NCBI GenBank assembly: GCA_050115555.1
Contig: JASFQI010000070.1
Location: forward strand, 1-17,528
DNA from: JASFQI01 sp050115555
GTDB lineage: Bacteria > Desulfobacterota > DSM-4660 > Desulfatiglandales > HGW-15
Length of the DNA stretch: 17,528 nucleotides
Reading direction: 5' to 3'
Shown in pieces: positions 1-7,839 of this stretch. Position 1 is the stretch's first letter. Each line of letters starts with the position of its first letter. Both the position numbers and the translations under genes were made by a program. Below the pieces are notes generated by a model that saw only the letters and a program-made list of their open reading frames with translations, had not been told where the DNA came from and made no database searches.

Positions 1-1685
1 GGATCTCGGAAGCCGAGATCGCCTTTGCACCGGGCCGGGAAGAGGACCTCCTTCGCCACCTGATCCGGACGTACACGTACGAACCCGGCGTGCGCCAGCT
101 GGAGCGTGTGATTCGAACGCTCTTCCTGCGCCTGTTCCGAAAAGAAATCCTGATGAAAGGTCGAAAGACCGTGCTCATCGAACGGGGCACGATCAAAAAG
201 CACCTGGACGCGCCCACAAGGCCCTGGAAGATCAACGAGGAGGATCGGGTGGGAGAAGCGCTGGCCCTCGGGGTGAACCTCGAGCGGGGCATCGGCTCGA
301 TCATCCCGATTCAGGCGACGCGTATTCCATTTGAAGGAGAAAGAGCCGAGGGTTCCGGCGGATACCTGAGCATGGTCCAAGCCACGGGCAGCCTCGAAAA
401 GGTCATGGATGAAAGCCGCAAGGTCGCTACCACGGGTATTTTTTACTGCGCCGAGGCCCTGGGAATCGACCCCGACCCCGGGAACACCTCCATCCATCTT
501 CATTTCATGGGCGCTTCCACACCCAAGGACGGCCCGTCTGCCGGAGGGGCCATCGGTCTGGCACTGACCTCCGTTTTGACGAACCGGCCCATTCGGCGGG
601 ATGTGGCCATGACCGGTGAGATCGATACAAAGGGACGCATCCTGCCCGTGGGCGGACTGGACATCAAGCTGGAGACGGCCAGCGACGCAGGGTGCAAGAC
701 CCTCATCATCCCCAAGGCCAATCTCCACGGGCAAGGGGGGATCGGGCGGATGCCGGAGGCCTTGAAACAGGAGCTCCAGATCCTCTCCTACGAGGAGTGG
801 AAATCGGACCACCCGCCGTTTGACCCTGAAAAGCACGAGCTCCAAGTGATCGCCGTGGATCACGTAGTCCAGGCCGCAGACATCGCCTTTGTGGACCGGG
901 CGGAGCTGGAAGCCTTGCCGAACCTTTTCCTTCCTCAGGCGCTCTCCGTGGCGGAACCTCTCATCCAAACGCTGAATGCCCCCAGGGCGTGCTGCTGCCT
1001 CTTCTATCCCAAGGAAGCGGAAGAACTGGACGTGGAGGCCTTTCACGAACCCTTCTGGGAGCACTGCCGGTGCATGTTCGTGGTGCAGCCCGAGGTGAAA
1101 CGAAAGATCCTGGAGAGGCACCCGGGAATGGAGAACAAGGTGACCTTCTTCGACCTTCCATCCGATGAAGGGGCGTTCCCGATGCTTGTCCGGGACATTC
1201 AGCAGTCCCTTTCCCAGGACTCGGGTACGCGGGTGCGCGTCTCCCTGGTCGCCCCTTACTACTTCCTGCTTCGAAGCGGCCTGGCCCGTCCGATGAACAC
1301 CGGTTCACCTCCCGTGGAGGACCTGCGGCTGCTTGCAAACAACTACACGGTGCAGGGCTTCAAGATCAAGGCGTGCAAGCCCCTTCTGAACCGTGTGCTC
1401 TGCTACCTTGCCTTGATGTCCACGGAGGACCTGAGCGCCTGCCCCTTTCTCACCCGGGTCAACGGGATCTACGCCATGGACCTCTCCTTTATTCCCGAAA
1501 AGTATCGCCTGGACTCGAAACGCGCCCGGGAAGTCCTGACCGCCTGCCTGAGCCAGTGGCTGCTCAACGTGGAGAACCGATTGAATACCCCTGTCGAGCA
1601 GATAGAGAACCCTTCGCCCCTCAATGCCAGCCTCGGCTCTGCATCCCAGGCAAAGCCGGACAGGACACGGCATCGCTGTTCCTGA
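1..1685 (+). CDS. lon: ATP-dependent Lon protease, 3' part, with long C-terminal extension
   Basis: The frame is open from base 3, so the gene begins upstream of the window. The first visible residues (TYEPGVRQLER) match the end of the LonA AAA+ lid. The S16 peptidase domain follows. Its catalytic Ser is in KDGPSAGG (Ser codon 537-539) and the catalytic Lys is in GGLDIK (Lys codon 666-668). They are 43 residues apart, the same spacing as Ser679/Lys722 of E. coli Lon. Lon degrades unfolded and regulatory proteins in the cytoplasm, using ATP. The family normally ends about 60 residues after the Lys. Here about 260 more residues follow, from roughly nt 897 to the TGA at 1683-1685. This tail looks globular, contains Cys clusters (CCC at 990-998, CRC near 1065-1073), and I do not recognise it. 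The ATPase Walker motifs lie outside the window. The identity of the peptidase part is secure; the role of the tail is unknown. Confidence 0.93.
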   Translation, partial: ISEAEIAFAPGREEDLLRHLIRTYTYEPGVRQLERVIRTLFLRLFRKEILMKGRKTVLIERGTIKKHLDAPTRPWKINEEDRVGEALALGVNLERGIGSIIPIQATRIPFEGERAEGSGGYLSMVQATGSLEKVMDESRKVATTGIFYCAEALGIDPDPGNTSIHLHFMGASTPKDGPSAGGAIGLALTSVLTNRPIRRDVAMTGEIDTKGRILPVGGLDIKLETASDAGCKTLIIPKANLHGQGGIGRMPEALKQELQILSYEEWKSDHPPFDPEKHELQVIAVDHVVQAADIAFVDRAELEALPNLFLPQALSVAEPLIQTLNAPRACCCLFYPKEAEELDVEAFHEPFWEHCRCMFVVQPEVKRKILERHPGMENKVTFFDLPSDEGAFPMLVRDIQQSLSQDSGTRVRVSLVAPYYFLLRSGLARPMNTGSPPVEDLRLLANNYTVQGFKIKACKPLLNRVLCYLALMSTEDLSACPFLTRVNGIYAMDLSFIPEKYRLDSKRAREVLTACLSQWLLNVENRLNTPVEQIENPSPLNASLGSASQAKPDRTRHRCS

Positions 1686-1821
1686 TCCCTCGTCTCGAAG
1701 CGCCCACGGTTCCTTCACGCTGGACCTGGGCAGTCGGTCGGGCTTCCTGCTCCCTCCGCGCAGGCTCTAAAGGAGGATTCGCCAGGCGGGGAAATGCCGT
1801 TTGAAGGACGAGACGTTGCGT
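1686..1821. other. Convergent intergenic gap, lon / aldo-keto reductase
   Basis: This gap of 136 nt separates two genes that converge. The only structure seen is a 5-bp stem (cctgc at 1746-1750, gcagg at 1760-1764) without a following T run, so no intrinsic terminator is convincing here. Confidence 0.5.
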
Positions 1822-2910
1822 TCAGGAGAGGACTGACGGATCGGGGGGATCCATCGATTCCTGGTTCAGATTGTACCGCATGATCCGGCCATGTTTTCCG
1901 TCCTTTTGGCTTTCCAAGCCGTAGACCGGACCTCGGGGACCCTGGGATCGGTCAAGAATTGCCTCGATTCGGCTAAGGTCCTCTTCTGCGAATGCGAAGT
2001 TGGAGAGTTTGCGGATCCCGTCGAGGTGACGGTTGTTTCTCGCGCCCACGATGGCACCCGCCACTCCTGGCTGCTGCAGGATGTACTGGACGGCGACCTC
2101 TCCGATCCCCACACCATACCTGTCGGCAATGGATCGGAGGGAGGAAAGGAGTTCCTGAAACAGGTCCCATCCCCCGAACTCATCGATGATCAGCTTGTAC
2201 TTCGTAAGGGACCGATTTTCCAGGGGTTCCATGGGTTCCCCGGCCCCAAGGTAGCGGTCGGTCAGAAATCCGCCGGCCACGCTTCCATAGCAGAGCAGGT
2301 GGATATCATTTCGCTGGCAGAGATCCAGGAGGTCCTCTCTGGGCCGGCGGTCCAGCAGGGAGTACTGTACCTGGTTGGACAAAATCGGGATGCCCGCGTC
2401 CAGGAGCATCCGGAGTTGCTCTCCGTTGATGTTGGTCACGCCCAGGTATCGGATTTTGCCAGCCTTTTGCAGGTCCACCAAGTGTCCGGCCAAATCCAGA
2501 AACCCCGGAATGGAGAAGTCCCACCAGTAGAACTGCACCAGATCCAGACGCTCGACCCCCAGCCGCCGAAGGGAGCGGTCGATCAGTGTCTCTGTGTAGC
2601 CCTTTGTGAGACGGGAAAGAAGAGCCAGATCCGGGACGCACTTGGTGTGAATCTGGACGGACGGTAGCTCTCCCGAAGCCATGGCCCCCCCGTAGGCCTT
2701 TAAGAACCGGCCGATCAAAGCTTCCACGCCCGTGTAAATGTCGGCGCAGTCAAAGGTGGTCACTCCGGCCTCCACAAATTCCCGCATGTCCTCGATCGCC
2801 TGGGGTTCATTCACCGGGCCGTGCCCGCCGGCGAGCTGCCATCCGCCCTTGAGAACCCTGGAAATGGTGTAGTCCTCCGTCAGGCGGAAGCGTGGAAAGG
2901 AAGGGTTCAT
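1822..2910 (-). CDS. Aldo/keto reductase family protein (catalytic His replaced by Tyr)
   Basis: This 362-residue protein is a predicted cytosolic NAD(P)H-dependent (beta/alpha)8-barrel oxidoreductase. Family signs include the active-site Asp54 and Tyr59 (TTFDCADIYTG), Lys90 (IHTK), the strand motif LDLVQFYWWDF, and the C-terminal cofactor loop AIVGARNNRHLDG. The catalytic tetrad of the family is Asp, Tyr, Lys, His. The His position (LHW in most members) is Tyr128 here. The ATG at 2908-2910 has a strong upstream AAAGGAG about 9 nt away. That Shine-Dalgarno overlaps the stop of the TRAP large permease, 15 nt upstream, so this is very probably the last gene of the TRAP operon. It would then act on the imported compound or a derivative. 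The substrate cannot be told from sequence; a dehydrogenase role on a sugar or hydroxy acid is equally possible. Confidence 0.9.
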   Translation of the reverse strand: MNPSFPRFRLTEDYTISRVLKGGWQLAGGHGPVNEPQAIEDMREFVEAGVTTFDCADIYTGVEALIGRFLKAYGGAMASGELPSVQIHTKCVPDLALLSRLTKGYTETLIDRSLRRLGVERLDLVQFYWWDFSIPGFLDLAGHLVDLQKAGKIRYLGVTNINGEQLRMLLDAGIPILSNQVQYSLLDRRPREDLLDLCQRNDIHLLCYGSVAGGFLTDRYLGAGEPMEPLENRSLTKYKLIIDEFGGWDLFQELLSSLRSIADRYGVGIGEVAVQYILQQPGVAGAIVGARNNRHLDGIRKLSNFAFAEEDLSRIEAILDRSQGPRGPVYGLESQKDGKHGRIMRYNLNQESMDPPDPSVLS

Positions 2911-2925
2911 TTCGAAGATCTCCTT

Positions 2926-4203
2926 TCAATACCCCATGAGCCAGCGGGGCAGGACCATGGAAAACCAGGGGATGTACGTGACCAGAAAGAGCACCCCGAT
3001 CATGGTCAGGATATAGGGAAGGATCGGTTTGATCACGGAGCCGACCGGCACCTTGGCAATCCCCGATGCGATGAAAAGAGACAGACCGAAGGGCGGGGTG
3101 GTGAAGCCGATGCCCAGGTTCATGATCACGAAGGTGCCGAAGTGAACGGGATGAATGCCCAGCTTGACCGCCACGGGGAACAGGATGGGGACGAGGATGA
3201 CCACGGACAGCGATGCGTCGAAAAACATGCCCATGCCGAGCAGCAGCACGTTCACCGCGAGGAGGAACACCCATTTGCCGCCGGGGATGGAGAGCATGAG
3301 CTGTGCGAGCTGCACCGGGATCTGCTCCCGGGCCATCACCCACCCGAAGGCGTAGGAGATGCCCACCACGAGCATGACCACGCCGGAGACCACGGCCGCC
3401 CGCCACAGGATGCCCGGGATCTCCCGAAGGCGGATCTCCCTATACAGCACCACGGAGAGGAAAAATCCGTACATGACCGCCACGGCCGCGGCCTCGGTAG
3501 CGGTGAATATCCCCAGGATGATCCCTCCGAGGATGATGACGCCCATGAAGAGGGACAGGAGAGAGCGCTTGAATGCCGCCAGGAACTGCCGGAATGAGGC
3601 CCGCTGCTCGCGGGGGAACTGCTTCTTTCGGGCAATGAGGTAGGTCAGGAGCATGAGGGTGAGCCCCATGCCGATCCCCGGGACAAAGCCGGCCAGGAAG
3701 AGCGCGCCGATGGATGTGTTGGTCAGGCTGCCGAAGACCACCATGGTCAGGCACGGCGGAATCAGGACGCCCATCCCCCCGGCCGAGGTCACAAGAGCGG
3801 CGGCAAAGCTCGGGTTGTACCCCCGCTTCTTCATGGGGGGAATCATGACGCTTCCGATGGCGGCCGTGTCCGCGGCCGAGGACCCGGAGATGTCGGAAAA
3901 AAAGATGGTCGCTACCATGACCACCATCCCCATGCCCCCCCGGATGTGCCCCACGAGGGCATTGGACAGGTCCACGATCCGTTGGGAGATGCTACCGGTC
4001 TCCATCAGCATGCCGGCCAGCACGAAAAGGGGGACGGCCAGGTAGGGAAAGTGGGCCAGGCCGGAGAAGATCTTCTGGGGCAGGATCTCGAGGGGCATTC
4101 CTCCCACGAGGAGCGCCAGGCAGGTCCCCACCCCGATGGCGAACACAATGGGCGTCCCGATCAGAAGGAGAAAAATGAACGAGGCAAACAGGGTGGCGGT
4201 CAT
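2926..4203 (-). CDS. dctM: TRAP transporter large permease (DctM)
   Basis: This is the large membrane subunit of a TRAP (tripartite ATP-independent periplasmic) transporter, an inner-membrane carrier that couples uptake to an ion gradient. It has 425 residues, the usual DctM length. It is hydrophobic throughout, with about 12 membrane segments, starting MTATLFASFIFLLLIGTP. It carries the conserved loop SGSSAADTAAIGSVMIPPM. I chose the ATG at 4201-4203 because it forms an ATGA overlap with the dctQ stop and directly starts the first membrane helix. The frame stays open upstream to 4362, but that part is antisense-like, charged, and lies inside dctQ. The gene is translationally coupled to dctQ and is followed after 22 nt by the aldo/keto reductase. 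Confidence 0.95.
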   Translation of the reverse strand: MTATLFASFIFLLLIGTPIVFAIGVGTCLALLVGGMPLEILPQKIFSGLAHFPYLAVPLFVLAGMLMETGSISQRIVDLSNALVGHIRGGMGMVVMVATIFFSDISGSSAADTAAIGSVMIPPMKKRGYNPSFAAALVTSAGGMGVLIPPCLTMVVFGSLTNTSIGALFLAGFVPGIGMGLTLMLLTYLIARKKQFPREQRASFRQFLAAFKRSLLSLFMGVIILGGIILGIFTATEAAAVAVMYGFFLSVVLYREIRLREIPGILWRAAVVSGVVMLVVGISYAFGWVMAREQIPVQLAQLMLSIPGGKWVFLLAVNVLLLGMGMFFDASLSVVILVPILFPVAVKLGIHPVHFGTFVIMNLGIGFTTPPFGLSLFIASGIAKVPVGSVIKPILPYILTMIGVLFLVTYIPWFSMVLPRWLMGY

Positions 4204-4679
4204 GGCCCCGGCCTCTCTTTTCTCCGAAAGAGGGAAACCGTCTCCGTGAGGGCGTGGATCAGCATGATGAGCGCCGATGCCGGAAGGACCGCGTACACGA
4301 AAGAAACCGAGTAGTTCAGAGCCGCCGTGTGCTGCATCTTCATGACCAGGGTCAGCTTCCACCCGTAAACCAGCAGAACCCCGAGCATGAAGATCACGGC
4401 CGCGTTGATCAGGACCCGGGCCGCCTGTTGAAGCGCCGGGGGGAAAAGCACGAAAAAGATGTCGAGCCTGGGATGCTCGTCACGTTTGAGGCCCACGCTG
4501 GCCCCCAAAAGGGCCATCCAGGCGAAAGCAAACGTGGACATCTCCTCGGACCAATCCAGGGGCGCGTCCAGGAGATAGCGGAAGATCACCTGAAGAAAGA
4601 CGAGGAGCGCCATGGCGCCCGTCAAGGCCCCGGCCGCGATCTTGGCTGCCTGGTTGGTCCACCGGCTGAGCGTTTCCAT
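4200..4679 (-). CDS. dctQ: TRAP transporter small permease (DctQ)
   Basis: This 159-residue protein has four predicted membrane segments, near residues 12-34, 46-63, 85-107 and 123-145. It also has the DctQ signature RYLLDAPLDWSEE between the first two. In TRAP systems it pairs with DctM in the inner membrane and helps dock the substrate-loaded binding protein. The start codon at 4677-4679 is ATG. The stop overlaps the dctM start by four bases (ATGA). A strong hairpin in the 57-nt gap separates it from dctP upstream. Confidence 0.93.
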   Translation of the reverse strand: METLSRWTNQAAKIAAGALTGAMALLVFLQVIFRYLLDAPLDWSEEMSTFAFAWMALLGASVGLKRDEHPRLDIFFVLFPPALQQAARVLINAAVIFMLGVLLVYGWKLTLVMKMQHTAALNYSVSFVYAVLPASALIMLIHALTETVSLFRRKERPGP

Positions 4680-4702
4680 TGGGAAATCGTGCAGCCCGTT
4701 TC

Positions 4703-4725
4703 CGCCCGGCCTCGACGGCCGGGCG
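4703..4725 (-). promoter_or_regulatory. Intercistronic GC hairpin between dctP and dctQ
   Basis: A perfect 9-bp inverted repeat (cgcccggcc at 4703-4711, ggccgggcg at 4717-4725) with a 5-nt loop lies between the dctP stop and the dctQ start. There is no T run after it in the direction of transcription. It therefore looks more like an mRNA-stabilising or partial-attenuation hairpin than a full terminator. Such a site would let the periplasmic binding protein be made in excess over the membrane subunits; that is inference. Confidence 0.7.
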
Positions 4726-4736
4726 ACCGGGCGCGG

Positions 4737-5738
4737 TTACTGGGTCTGCTTTATCTTATCGACGATGTCCCTGCCCACCTTCTCCTCGTATTTCTTGCTG
4801 ACCTCCTGGGAGACCGCCTTGAACGCCTCGATGTCGGCCACGTTGAACAGGACCCCATTCTCCCGCACCAGCTTGCCGATGATTTTGTAGTCCATTTCCT
4901 TGGTGATCTCCACACCGACGGGAACGATCGCCTTGGCGGCTTCACGAATGGCCGCCTGCACATCGCCCGGCAGGGCATCGAACTTCTTTTTGGACATGGT
5001 GAGCAGGAACGCCTGGTAGATGTGATTGGTGATGGAAAAATAGGGGGCTGGCTCGTAGTGTTTCATGATTTCATAGGAATAGGGCTCAAGGCCCGCGGCA
5101 TCCAGGACCCCCTGCTGAAGGGCCGTGTAGACCTCCCCGAAGTTCATGGGCACCGCCTTGGCGCCCCAGGCATTGATCAGGTCCACGTACACCGGGTTCT
5201 GTATGACCCGGTACTTCATGCCCTTGATGTCCTCTGGCTTGTAAATCGGTTTCTTGGTGTTGTAGATCCCCCGGAAGCCCAGGTTCATGGCGGCCAGGAC
5301 CATGACCCCGTGCTTTTCCATCTTGGCGTGGATGGACTGCCCGATGGGGCCGTTCATGACCTTGACGGCGTGGTCCACATCCCGGTAGAGAAACGGGATG
5401 TCAATGTAGACCATCTGCGGTTCCCAGAGGGCCAGCAGGGAGCTCTGGACGATGGCCATATCCACGTTTCCGATGATCTCACCCTCAATGGTGTCCTTTT
5501 CCCCCCCGAGCTGCCCCGAGTGATAAATCTTGATCTCCACCTTGTCGCCGACCTGTTCCTCGACCATCTCCTTGAACTTCTGGGCGATGATCTGGTACAC
5601 GAAAAACTCCGGAGCCTCGTGGGCAATCGACAGCTCTGTTTTTTCGCCCCACGCCCGCGACCCGGATCCGCACACAAGGAACGCCCCCGCCAACACGACC
5701 ACAACCAACCAATGAACCGTTCTTCCCACGCGTTTCAT
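4737..5738 (-). CDS. dctP: TRAP transporter substrate-binding protein (DctP)
   Basis: This is the periplasmic solute-binding protein of the TRAP system. With the ATG at 5736-5738 it has 333 residues, the usual size for the family. That start has a strong AAGGAGG upstream, and it begins a clean signal peptide (MKRVGRT, then WLVVVVLAGAFLVCG) ending near AWG/EKTELS. An upstream in-frame start at 5777 would add 13 charged residues before the signal and is less likely. DctP family features include LSIAHEAPE, HSGQLGGEKD, the substrate-binding Arg in GFRGIYNTKKPI (about residue 156), and GMKYRV (Arg177), the position that usually holds the carboxylate of the ligand. This suggests a carboxylated substrate, but which one is unknown. 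It is the first transport gene, 73 nt after the regulator. Confidence 0.95.
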   Translation of the reverse strand: MKRVGRTVHWLVVVVLAGAFLVCGSGSRAWGEKTELSIAHEAPEFFVYQIIAQKFKEMVEEQVGDKVEIKIYHSGQLGGEKDTIEGEIIGNVDMAIVQSSLLALWEPQMVYIDIPFLYRDVDHAVKVMNGPIGQSIHAKMEKHGVMVLAAMNLGFRGIYNTKKPIYKPEDIKGMKYRVIQNPVYVDLINAWGAKAVPMNFGEVYTALQQGVLDAAGLEPYSYEIMKHYEPAPYFSITNHIYQAFLLTMSKKKFDALPGDVQAAIREAAKAIVPVGVEITKEMDYKIIGKLVRENGVLFNVADIEAFKAVSQEVSKKYEEKVGRDIVDKIKQTQ

Positions 5739-5811
5739 GGTCCTCCCCCTCCTTGTGAATGGTGACCGATCCATCAAGTTATCCTACACCTCCGCGCCAA
5801 AAAGCCTCTTC

Positions 5812-6345
5812 TCAGGGCCTTTCGCGCTTCATCGTGATCCGGATCGACTCCAGATCCGAAAGGATGTTCAACCCGTGGGGCCTCTCCGCATCGTAGAGAA
5901 ACGAATCCCCGGCCGTCAGGGAGTGCGGGACGCCGTCGTGCTCGAACACGCACTCCCCGTGAATGATATAAACCCAGCAGTGGCCCGTCTGATGGGGAAA
6001 CGTGATGCGGGTCCCGGCCTTGCCCTCGAACCGGCTGACCACCGCGTCCCGGGAGATGATGCCGTAGGGGCAGAGAATGGTGACGTCGAACTGCTCGGTG
6101 TGGATCCGTTTTTGTTGATGGGGTTCGAACTTCCTGAATCCCGTTGGTGTCTCACTGAGAAAAAAATCAAGGGGTTTGCGGCAGATATTGCAGATATCGA
6201 GCAGGAGATCCACGGACGGAGACTTGGTGCCTGTCTCCACGCGCTGAAGCATAGAGCTGCTGGTTCCCAGGGTCCTGGCAAACTGCTCCAGCGTGAAGCC
6301 CAGGGTTTTTCTCTCTTCTCGAATTTTCCGGCCCAAGTGCCTCAT
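5812..6345 (-). CDS. XRE-family transcriptional regulator with C-terminal cupin domain
   Basis: This 177-residue protein has two parts. An N-terminal XRE/Cro helix-turn-helix spans residues 1-60 (LGRKIREERK, FTLEQFARTLGTSSSMLQRVE). A C-terminal cupin_2 barrel spans about residues 110-175 (HCWVYIIHGECVFEHDG, then SLTAGDSFLYDAERPHG). In this family the HTH binds an operator and the cupin senses a small ligand. I prefer the ATG at 6343-6345, preceded by GAGGG about 8 nt away. The frame extends to a GTG at 6403-6405, but that has no Shine-Dalgarno and precedes the HTH with an unneeded 20-residue tail. It is the promoter-proximal gene of the TRAP/AKR unit and lies about 90 nt downstream of a perfect inverted repeat. 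Autoregulation and control of the TRAP genes is the natural inference. Confidence 0.9.
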   Translation of the reverse strand: MRHLGRKIREERKTLGFTLEQFARTLGTSSSMLQRVETGTKSPSVDLLLDICNICRKPLDFFLSETPTGFRKFEPHQQKRIHTEQFDVTILCPYGIISRDAVVSRFEGKAGTRITFPHQTGHCWVYIIHGECVFEHDGVPHSLTAGDSFLYDAERPHGLNILSDLESIRITMKRERP

Positions 6346-6434
6346 GCGGGAAGCCCTCGGATGCGAGAGGATAGACCGTCCGATTTGGGACCGACCGGTG
6401 TCCACATTTTCAGAGGAGGAGGAAAAGAGCCTAA

Positions 6435-6468
6435 ATTCATATTTGAATTGTGATATGCAAATATGAAT
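6435..6468. promoter_or_regulatory. Inverted repeat, candidate operator of the XRE-cupin regulator
   Basis: The 11-base arms attcatatttg (6435-6445) and caaatatgaat (6458-6468) are perfect inverse complements with a 12-bp spacer. The site is strongly AT-rich in an otherwise GC-rich window. It lies just upstream of the regulator gene, where its promoter should be. The spacing of the arms, about two helical turns between centres, suits a dimeric regulator. I could not settle a convincing -35/-10 pair inside it. Confidence 0.7.
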
Positions 6469-6708
6469 ATTTCACGATCCGTGGTGAAAGTCAACCAGAA
6501 ATCTCCGCGCAGGGAAAAGCGTCTGGCGTATCCAGCGTCTTCTCAGGCATGCATGCAGGATGGGAAGGCGTATCGCAACTTCGCCCTCTGACGGCTTGAT
6601 CAGGGGAGGGTTTCCCGGAACGGACTGGGCGGACGCCATGGATGCCTTCGCCAGCCAACAGAAGGACTGCTTCCCGTGCATTACCGAGAACTTACGGTCT
6701 CCAGCCCC
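6469..6708. other. Intergenic region without recognisable gene
   Basis: These 240 nt separate the upstream side of the TRAP regulator from the 3' end of the ABC operon. Short open frames exist on both strands but lack ribosome-binding sites and resemble nothing I know. No terminator for the ABC operon is evident. Confidence 0.4.
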
Positions 6709-7839
6709 TTATGACAGGGTTTTCTTGAACTTCAGGGAGGCCAGGGTCAGAAAGCCTGCTGCCAGTGTGACCTGACCGACCAGGGCCGGCCAGAGGGCCC
6801 GCACCCCCACCCCCTTTAGAACGACGCCCCGAAGGATCTCGAGATACCACCGCATGGGGTTGAGGAAGGTGGCGTACTGAACCGGCTCGGGCATGTTCCG
6901 TATCGGAAAGATGAACCCACTCAGGAGCACGCAGGGCATCACGATCAGGAAGGCCGTGAGCAGGGCTTGCTGCTGGGTGTTGGCGCTCACGCTGATGAGC
7001 AGGGCCAGGCCCACGTTGCCCGCCAGGTAGACCCCGGTCATGGCGTAGAGGAAGAGTGCGCTGCCTCGAATGGTCATCCCGAAAATCACCATGGCCACAA
7101 GGAACATGGCGCTCAGGACGATGTAGCCCGTGATCACATAAGGCACGGTCTTGCCCAGAATGAACTCCAGGCGCGTTATGGGCGTAACCAGCATCTGCTC
7201 GATGGTGCCGATCTCTTTTTCCCGAACAATGGCGATGCTGGTGAGGAGCATGCTGACCACCAGCAGCATCACCGCGATCAGGGCCGGCACGTAGTACGTC
7301 CGGCTGTTCAGGTTCGGGTTGAACCAGGCCCGGGCTTGAACCGCCACGCCGCCTGGCATTCTATCCACCGACGGCATGTCCCGTATGCGCTCCTCCATCT
7401 TCTGGTTGGCATACGCATCCACGATCTGTCCGGCATAGCCGAACACGATGCTCGTAGTGTTGCTGTCCGTCCCGTCGGCGATGAGCTGGACCCGGGCGGT
7501 TCGCCCCCCCTCGAGATCCCCCTCGAACCCCTGCGGGATGGAAAGGGCCGCCCGGACCTCGCCGCGATCCAGGAGCTGTGTCATGCCGGAAGGGGAGTCC
7601 ACGCTCGCCACCACGTCGAAGTACCCGGCCGCCGTGAACTGTGAAACCAGCTCCCGGGAGGCCGGGGTGCGGTCACGATCCAGGAGCACGGTCCGAATAT
7701 GGGTGACGTCCGTGGTGAGCGCAAAGGACAGGACCGCCATCTGGACCACGGGGACCACGAAGATCATGACCCGCATCCGGACGTCCCGGAACATCTGCAG
7801 GAACTCCTTGATCAGCATGTGCTTGAGGCGTTGGATCAT
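6709..7839 (-). CDS. ybhR: ABC-2 type permease, YbhR-like
   Basis: This 376-residue membrane subunit of an ABC exporter has the YbhR/YhhJ layout. There is one N-terminal membrane helix (about residues 23-43), a long periplasmic domain (about 45-180), and five C-terminal helices ending in LKFKKTLS. Shared landmarks with E. coli YbhR include RAWFNPNLNSRTYYVPALIA, VREKEIGTIEQMLVTPIT, and LLSGFIFPIRNMPEPVQ with LNPMRWY. The ATG at 7837-7839 overlaps the stop of the preceding permease as ATGA. The frame is open further upstream to 8466, but that is a shadow of the neighbouring gene. It is the last gene of the exporter operon. With its partner permease it probably forms a heterodimer driven by the double ATPase. 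The substrate is unknown. Confidence 0.92.
   Translation of the reverse strand: MIQRLKHMLIKEFLQMFRDVRMRVMIFVVPVVQMAVLSFALTTDVTHIRTVLLDRDRTPASRELVSQFTAAGYFDVVASVDSPSGMTQLLDRGEVRAALSIPQGFEGDLEGGRTARVQLIADGTDSNTTSIVFGYAGQIVDAYANQKMEERIRDMPSVDRMPGGVAVQARAWFNPNLNSRTYYVPALIAVMLLVVSMLLTSIAIVREKEIGTIEQMLVTPITRLEFILGKTVPYVITGYIVLSAMFLVAMVIFGMTIRGSALFLYAMTGVYLAGNVGLALLISVSANTQQQALLTAFLIVMPCVLLSGFIFPIRNMPEPVQYATFLNPMRWYLEILRGVVLKGVGVRALWPALVGQVTLAAGFLTLASLKFKKTLS

Noticed and set aside
1746..1764. Possible terminator hairpin cctgc/gcagg after lon
   Set aside because: Only 5 bp with a 9-nt loop and no T run.
4254..5765. 503-codon open frame on the + strand across the TRAP genes
   Set aside because: It is antisense to dctP and dctQ, rich in His/Asp/Gln/Gly as expected for the complement of GC-rich coding sequence, and resembles no family.
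6560..6775. 71-codon open frame on the + strand between the TRAP and ABC units
   Set aside because: No ribosome-binding site, and it runs into the 3' end of the permease gene on the other strand.
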